Below, one piece after another: positions 6,203 to 9,495 of a DNA stretch of 9,495 bases (positions are counted from its first letter, which is position 1; every line of letters begins with the position of its first letter). Below the pieces are notes generated by a model. It was not told the DNA's origin, ran no database searches, and saw only the letters and a list, made by a program, of their open reading frames with translations. Position numbers and translations under genes: made by a program. The stretch comes from Halobacteriales archaeon QH_10_70_21 (GTDB taxonomy: Archaea; Halobacteriota; Halobacteria; Halobacteriales; Haloarculaceae), in contig PXQM01000004.1 of assembly GCA_003021325.1 (NCBI GenBank), forward strand, positions 1-9,495, in the 5' to 3' direction.

Positions 6203-6225
6203 AGCCGCACGGCGCCAGGGAGCCT

Positions 6226-7014
6226 ATGACGAAGCGTTCGACGGTGGCAGTGACGCTCGTCGTCGCTCTCGTCCTCCTGTCCGGCTGTTCGGCCGTGCTC
6301 GACGGGGGGAACGGAAACGGCACCGCGACCGACGACGAGGGCTCCGGTGACGCCCCGGAGTTCGAATACCCGGAGGGATACGGGGCGGACGGTGTCTCGG
6401 ACGGCCAGGCGGCGGTCGAGAGCCACAACTCCGGGCTCATCGAGAGCGGGAGCTACTCCGGCATGTACAGCTACGACATCGACGCCGGGAACGACTCGAG
6501 GGTCGTCAACGTCACCAACCGCGTGGACTTCGACGCCGAAGAAGGGTACCAGCAGGTCGATGTCGAGACCCGGCGGTCGGCCGGTTCGGTCGACATCTAC
6601 CGCACCAGCGACACCCGGTACCGGCGCTCGGAGTTCCAGAACCGGACGAGCGTCCGGTCGTCCGAGCGGCCGTTCGTGGCCGAGAACTTCACCGCGCTGG
6701 ACCCCGTCAGGCCGCTTCTGACCAACGTCTCCGGGTACGACGCGTCCGTCGAGGAGATGAACGGCGAGACGGTCGTCGTCTACGAGACGTCCGGTGACGT
6801 GAGCGTCGACCAGTTCTACGGCATCAACGACTCGTCGACCATCTCGTCGTTCTCCGGCCGGTTCGCGGTCGACTCCAGCGGCATCGTCCGTTCGGCGAGC
6901 TACGAGATGACCTACCAGGTCGGTGACGAGGAACGTTCACTGGGGGTCAAGTACGCCATCTCCAACGTCGGCAGGACCTCGGTCGAGCGACCCGGCTGGG
7001 TCGACGACGCCTGA
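6226..7014 (+). CDS. Haloarchaeal lipoprotein of the YPEGYG-containing family
   Basis: 262 residues. An N-terminal MTKR charge cluster, a hydrophobic core and lipobox LSGC (18-21) mark a lipoprotein, with Cys21 the lipidation site. A Gly/Asn/Asp-rich linker leads to YPEGYGADGV (48-57), then H..L motifs and a beta-rich domain. I associate this layout with a large haloarchaea-specific lipoprotein family of unknown function (probably the one catalogued as DUF7537). The C-terminus has SYEMTYQVGDEE and ends VERPGWVDDA. There are seven N-x-S/T sequons, so N-glycosylation on the cell surface is plausible. The mean acidity suits exposure to molar salt. It is a tandem paralogue of the gene at 7164: both share the lipobox, YPEGYG-x-DG(I/V) followed by a Q/E-A-A segment, and an E-V/R-x-P-x-W terminus. 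The ligand is unknown. Confidence 0.88.
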   Translation: MTKRSTVAVTLVVALVLLSGCSAVLDGGNGNGTATDDEGSGDAPEFEYPEGYGADGVSDGQAAVESHNSGLIESGSYSGMYSYDIDAGNDSRVVNVTNRVDFDAEEGYQQVDVETRRSAGSVDIYRTSDTRYRRSEFQNRTSVRSSERPFVAENFTALDPVRPLLTNVSGYDASVEEMNGETVVVYETSGDVSVDQFYGINDSSTISSFSGRFAVDSSGIVRSASYEMTYQVGDEERSLGVKYAISNVGRTSVERPGWVDDA

Positions 7015-7080
7015 TACGGGCCGTCCCGACCGCGTTCGGCGGTGGCGTCCCCGTCGCCGTTCCACAGCCGACACCGATTT

Positions 7081-7095
7081 CCGCCGGCCCGGCGG
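7081..7095. other. Short G/C palindrome between the two lipoprotein genes
   Basis: CCGCCGG and CCGGCGG surround a single C: perfect 7-bp arms, foldable as about 6 bp with a 3-nt loop. It lies 66 bp after the first lipoprotein's stop codon and 69 bp before the second's start. In such G/C-rich sequence it could be chance. I see nothing else supportable in 7015-7130. Confidence 0.25.
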
Positions 7096-7134
7096 TGCCG
7101 AATGACGACGGTCCGCCCGAACGAGTCAAAGCTA

Positions 7135-7143
7135 CTATATATT
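7135..7143 (+). promoter_or_regulatory. TATA box of the second lipoprotein
   Basis: CTATATATT (7135-7143), the longest pure A/T run in the lipoprotein region, is centred about 25-26 bp before GTG 7164. This is the best TATA box in the window. It gives the second lipoprotein its own promoter and fixes GTG 7164 as its start rather than ATG 7095, since the box lies inside the longer version. Confidence 0.6.
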
Positions 7144-7163
7144 CACGGCCGGAGTGGCCGCCC

Positions 7164-7974
7164 GTGGACCGCCGCGCTCTCGCCACGGTCGCCGTCGTCG
7201 TTCTGCTGTCGCTCGCCGGCTGTTCCGCGCTGCCGATACGGGACGACGGCCAGCCGGAGCCGACTGCGACGCCGACCGCGACGCCGGCACCGACCGCAAC
7301 TCCTCCTCCGGAGCCTCCGTCGAGCGAAGATTACCCCGAGGGATACGGCCCGGACGGAATCGAGGACGCCGAGGCCGCCATCCAGGGGCACACGGAGACG
7401 CTGACGGGATACGAGGGCTACCGGTTCCGGTTCGACGTCGGGGTCGGGTCGGGCAACGGGACACAGGACAACTTCGTCTACCTGGTCAGGGCCAACCACG
7501 CCGACCAGCGGGCGATCGAGATACGGGACGGGGGTTGACGTGACGCGGACCCAGTACCACGAGGCAGAGCGGCTCTATCTCGAACTCGCTGTCGGAGACG
7601 AAACGACGTACAACGCGACGGACTACGAGTTCGCCGGCGAGCGGCTCACGGGCCAACAGTACGTCGCACCGCTGCTGGAGAACGTCGAGTACGGGAGAGC
7701 CACGAGGGTCGAGACCGACAACGGGACGATCTACCGGTACACGAGCGAGCGGGTCACCGACCCCGAGGCCATCCTCCGGGGCAACACCACCGGAAACGAG
7801 ATCGCCGACGTCACCGTCGAACTCCTCGTCCACGAGGACGGCTACGTCAGGGGCGCCCGATACATCGTCATCACCGAGGACGGGACGGAACTCGGTGCCG
7901 TGGCGGTCGTCGACTCGGTCGACGACGTCGAGGTCACCCGCCCCGAGTGGTACGACCGGGCGGCCGAGGAGTGA
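7164..7974 (+). pseudogene. Second YPEGYG-family lipoprotein, broken by a one-base frameshift
   Basis: From GTG 7164 the product begins with a short MDRR charge cluster and a hydrophobic core ending in lipobox LAGC (Cys20), then a Thr/Pro-rich tether with PTATPTATP-type repeats, YPEGYGPDGI, and RFRFDVGVG. It stops early at TGA 7536-7538. The rest of the domain continues in the +1 frame to TGA 7972, with VTVELLVHEDGYVRGARY and ending VEVTRPEWYDRAAEE. Removing one G from the run at 7530-7534 gives RDGVDVTRTQYHE and joins the halves into 269 residues, close to the 262 of its tandem paralogue at 6226. The linker and terminal motifs match that paralogue. Either the gene is a recent pseudogene, the G run varies in length, or it is a read error. 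The downstream half has GTG 7540 near the break, but without a signal peptide it could not work as a lipoprotein. Confidence 0.85.
7530..7534 (+). other. Frameshift site: run of five Gs
   Basis: GACGGGGGTTGACGTG: with five Gs the frame runs into TGA at 7536; with four it reads D-G-V-D-V-T and goes on to the natural end at 7972. Homopolymer indels are both a common sequencing error and a known slippage mutation. The sequence alone cannot separate these. Confidence 0.8.
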
Positions 7975-8162
7975 TACTGCCGGACGTAACTACAATCGCC
8001 GCCCGGTCGGCGGTCGCTCTCTGCGGGAGCCTTGGACCTGCAGCGATTCATGCGGATTGTTGTCACGATTTACCGGTCGCCACCAGTGGCGGAGTCGGCG
8101 ACGACCAGTGAAAGACTACAACAATCCGTATCAGTCCGTTCACGAAAGTACGTCCGGCAGTA
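7975..8162. mobile_element. Putative MITE with TA target duplication
   Basis: A perfect 14-bp inverted repeat, TACTGCCGGACGTA (7975-7988) and TACGTCCGGCAGTA (8149-8162), bounds 188 bp. The outermost TA on both sides can be read as the duplicated TA target, leaving 12-bp terminal repeats CTGCCGGACGTA and a 184-bp element. TA duplication is the habit of the IS630/Tc1-mariner group. The inside holds no convincing gene, is more A/T-rich in parts than its surroundings (8050-8150), and carries a second inverted repeat. The left end abuts the TGA stop of the frameshifted lipoprotein, so insertion did not cut a gene. No transposase is present in the window, so it would need one in trans. Alternatives are a structured non-coding RNA or a chance repeat, the latter unlikely at 14 bp. 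Confidence 0.6.
8053..8128. repeat. Internal 11-bp inverted repeat of the putative MITE
   Basis: CGGATTGTTGT (8053-8063) and ACAACAATCCG (8118-8128) are perfectly complementary; extending outwards gives 13 of 14 matches. Between them GTCGCC (8076-8081) can pair with GGCGAC (8097-8102), and CAC (8064-8066) with GTG (8108-8110), so the 76-nt segment could fold into a long interrupted hairpin if transcribed. It may be a subterminal transposase-binding repeat or a structural RNA element. Confidence 0.6.
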
Positions 8163-8206
8163 CGAGCGCGGTCAAGGCTCTTGGTGCCGGCGCTCGCAGG
8201 ACCGGT

Positions 8207-8443
8207 ATGGCACGCGAGGTGCGACACGAGGCGACCGAGCCGGCGATACTCGACGCCGACGACCTCGGCGACGACGGGAAACTGTACATCTGTCGCTGCG
8301 GGCTCTCGGAGGAGCCGCCCCTCTGTGACGGCTCCCACCGGCGGACCGAGGACGAGTCCGAGGGCGTCGTCTACCGGTACGACCCGCCCGGCGCGGCCGG
8401 CGAGCGCCGCGTCGTCGAGTCGCTCGAACTCGCCGACGAATAG
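8207..8443 (+). CDS. CDGSH-type iron-sulfur protein
   Basis: 78 residues with one CDGSH motif, CRCGLSEEPPLCDGSH (29-44). Cys29, Cys31, Cys40 and His44 give the three-Cys, one-His set that holds a [2Fe-2S] cluster in the mitoNEET/CDGSH family. The N-terminus, MAREVRHEATEPAILDADDL, is the usual start of short archaeal and bacterial members, which fixes ATG 8207; in-frame sequence further upstream belongs to the inserted element and the preceding gene. There is no membrane anchor, so it is a soluble cytosolic redox or cluster-transfer protein. The length and single motif are normal for the small prokaryotic form. The HAD gene follows after 34 bp but has its own TATA-like box, so a shared operon is possible but not needed. 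The physiological partner cannot be identified here. Confidence 0.92.
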   Translation: MAREVRHEATEPAILDADDLGDDGKLYICRCGLSEEPPLCDGSHRRTEDESEGVVYRYDPPGAAGERRVVESLELADE

Positions 8444-8447
8444 CGGG

Positions 8448-8455
8448 GCTTAATC
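8448..8455 (+). promoter_or_regulatory. TATA-like element for the HAD phosphatase gene
   Basis: GCTTAATC is centred about 27 bp before ATG 8478, in the 34-bp gap after the CDGSH gene. The distance fits a leaderless transcript and a promoter independent of the CDGSH gene. Confidence 0.4.
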
Positions 8456-8477
8456 GCCCGGAGGCACTACCGTCCGT

Positions 8478-9257
8478 ATGGACTACGAGGGGGCGGTCCT
8501 CGACCTCGACGGGACGGTGTACCGCGGCGACCAGCTGCTGCCGGGCGCGGCGGCGGCGGTCGAGAGGCTCCGGGCGGCCGGCGTTTCGGTGCTGTTCTTC
8601 TCGAACAACCCGACGCGGTCGCGCGCGGCGTACGCCGAGCGGCTGACGGCGCTCGGCCTCGAGGTCGCCCCCGGCGAGGTGCTGTCGGCCGGGACGGTCA
8701 CGACCCGGTACCTCGCTGACGAGCACGCCGACGACGCGGTGTTCCTCGTCGGGGCGCCGGGGCTGCGGCGGCAGTTCGAGGCCGCCGACCTCGGGCTCGT
8801 CGCCGACGCCACCGAGGCGGACGTCCTCGTGGTCTCCTACGACAGCGAGTTCGGCTACGACGACATGCTGGCCGGCTACCGGGCGATGGCGGCCGGTGCG
8901 ACCTTCTACGGGACGGACCCGGACCTGCTGGTCCCGGCCGCCGACGGGATGGTCCCGGGGTCGGGCGCGGTCATCAACGCTGTCGGCGGCGTCCTCGACC
9001 GCGAGCCCGCGAAGGTCCTGGGCAAGCCCTCTGCGGAGGCCCGCCGGGCCGCCCTCGGGGAACTCGACGCCCGGCCGGAGCACTGCGTCGTCGTCGGTGA
9101 CCGCCTCAACACCGACATCGCGCTCGGCGAACGGGCCGGGATGACGACGGTGCTCGTCCGGACCGGCGTGACCACCGACGCCGACCTCGAGACGAGCGAC
9201 GTCTCGCCGGACCACGTCGTCGACTCGCTGGCCGACCTCGCGTCCGTCCTCGCGTAG
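8478..9257 (+). CDS. HAD-superfamily IIA (NagD-like) phosphatase
   Basis: 259 residues, the usual length of NagD/PNPase-like HAD-IIA hydrolases. All four HAD motifs are present. Motif I is DLDGTVYRG, with nucleophile Asp9 and acid/base Asp11. Motif II is Ser42 in FFSNNPTRS. Motif III is Lys183 in VLGKPS. Motif IV is GDRLNTDI, with Asp208 and Asp213 for Mg2+. The large C2-type cap between motifs II and III (about 65-175) includes YGTDPDLLVP and GSGAVINAVGG, as in NagD. Family members dephosphorylate nucleotides, sugar phosphates or glycerol phosphates by a phospho-aspartate mechanism; the substrate here cannot be assigned. It is cytosolic. Its stop TAG (9255-9257) is directly followed by the stop of the convergent gene. 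Confidence 0.93.
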   Translation: MDYEGAVLDLDGTVYRGDQLLPGAAAAVERLRAAGVSVLFFSNNPTRSRAAYAERLTALGLEVAPGEVLSAGTVTTRYLADEHADDAVFLVGAPGLRRQFEAADLGLVADATEADVLVVSYDSEFGYDDMLAGYRAMAAGATFYGTDPDLLVPAADGMVPGSGAVINAVGGVLDREPAKVLGKPSAEARRAALGELDARPEHCVVVGDRLNTDIALGERAGMTTVLVRTGVTTDADLETSDVSPDHVVDSLADLASVLA

Positions 9258-9495
9258 TCACCTGTAGGCCGCCGGGCTCGCGTCCATCCGGTCGGCCAGG
9301 GACGCCCGGATTCGCCGCTCGCGCCAGCCGACCGGCGAGAGGACGCCCTCGGCGGCCCTGAAGAGCGCCATCGCGTGGTGGTCGGCGTCGTAGGTCGCGG
9401 GCTCCTCGAAGCCGAGCCGGACGCGGTCGAGGTCCGCCCGCCCGTTGTCGACGACCACGAACGTGACCGACTCGCCAGGGGCGTACTCGATGCCG
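9258..9495 (-). CDS. Probable family B DNA polymerase, C-terminal part (5' end outside window)
   Basis: 78 codons are visible, open at the window edge and ending at TGA 9260-9258. The fragment begins GIEYAPGESVTFVVVDNG, then RVRLGFEEPATYDADHHAMAL, then FRAAEGVLSPVGWRERRIRASLAD. The order of a (Y/F)APG-x(2)-V-x(2)-VVVD strand, an acidic segment with YD, and an RA-x-[SG]-VLSP-x-GW helix is how the thumb and C-terminus of archaeal family B DNA polymerases end. This points to a replicative or repair polymerase (EC 2.7.7.7) whose catalytic part lies beyond the window. I cannot tell which haloarchaeal PolB paralogue it is. The in-frame GTG at 9458 is not a true start, because the conserved strand extends upstream of it. 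Confidence 0.72.
   Translation of the reverse strand, partial: GIEYAPGESVTFVVVDNGRADLDRVRLGFEEPATYDADHHAMALFRAAEGVLSPVGWRERRIRASLADRMDASPAAYR

Noticed and set aside
7095..7163. Upstream ATG start for the second lipoprotein
   Set aside because: The TATA box at 7135-7143 lies inside this extension, and it would place 23 non-signal residues before the lipoprotein signal peptide.
7540..7974. Independent gene starting at GTG 7540
   Set aside because: It has no promoter or signal peptide of its own and is exactly the missing half of the frameshifted lipoprotein.
8032..8328. 98-codon open frame reaching from the putative MITE into the CDGSH gene
   Set aside because: It starts at TTG, spans the right end of the element, and overlaps the CDGSH coding sequence in another frame; no family resemblance.
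1..9495. A defence, toxin-antitoxin, CRISPR or biosynthetic system, and RNA genes
   Set aside because: I looked for spaced repeats, cloverleaf patterns, nuclease/helicase/reverse transcriptase motifs and small paired genes. Nothing supportable was seen; the macro-domain gene alone is not evidence of such a system.

Overview
The window is a G+C-rich stretch of a haloarchaeal (class Halobacteria) chromosome. This rests on acidic proteins rich in Asp and Glu, strong G/C bias at third codon positions, short A/T-rich TATA-like boxes about 27 bp before start codons (the leaderless-transcript layout of haloarchaea), LSGC/LAGC lipoboxes, and the families present. There are nine intact or nearly intact genes, one frameshifted gene, and a gene fragment at each edge. 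No rRNA, tRNA or CRISPR array is visible. No intergenic stretch exceeds 300 bp.

Layout. 1-414 (-): N-terminal part of a macro-domain protein, divergent from a small acidic orphan at 503-901 (+). 1020-1742 (+): a YqjF/DUF2071-type protein with a dyad centred on its TATA box and a 27-bp tandem duplication across its stop codon. 1919-2947 (-): a DAO-family FAD oxidoreductase that appears to have lost about 45 central residues. It diverges from an ornithine cyclodeaminase/mu-crystallin-family dehydrogenase at 3006-3977 (+); the two share a 58-bp promoter region and may act in one amino-acid or imine pathway. 4068-6145 (+): two translationally coupled membrane proteins with one and three bacterial-PH (bPH2) domains, the YdbS/YdbT pair. 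6226-7014 and 7164-7974 (+): two related secreted lipoproteins, the second broken by a one-base frameshift in a run of five Gs.

Directly after the stop codon of the broken lipoprotein lies a 188-bp segment (7975-8162) bounded by a perfect 14-bp inverted repeat. Its ends are TA and it has no plausible transposase. I read it as a miniature inverted-repeat transposable element (MITE) with TA target-site duplication, as in the IS630/mariner group. It carries a second, internal inverted repeat. After it come a 78-residue CDGSH iron-sulfur protein (8207-8443), a NagD-like HAD-IIA phosphatase (8478-9257) and, convergent with no gap, the C-terminal part of what looks like a family B DNA polymerase (9258-9495, -).

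The genes do not form one pathway. This is mostly ordinary chromosome. The items that stand out are the putative MITE, the internally deleted oxidoreductase, the frameshifted lipoprotein and the TATA-centred dyad. I see no defence system, toxin-antitoxin pair or biosynthetic cluster.
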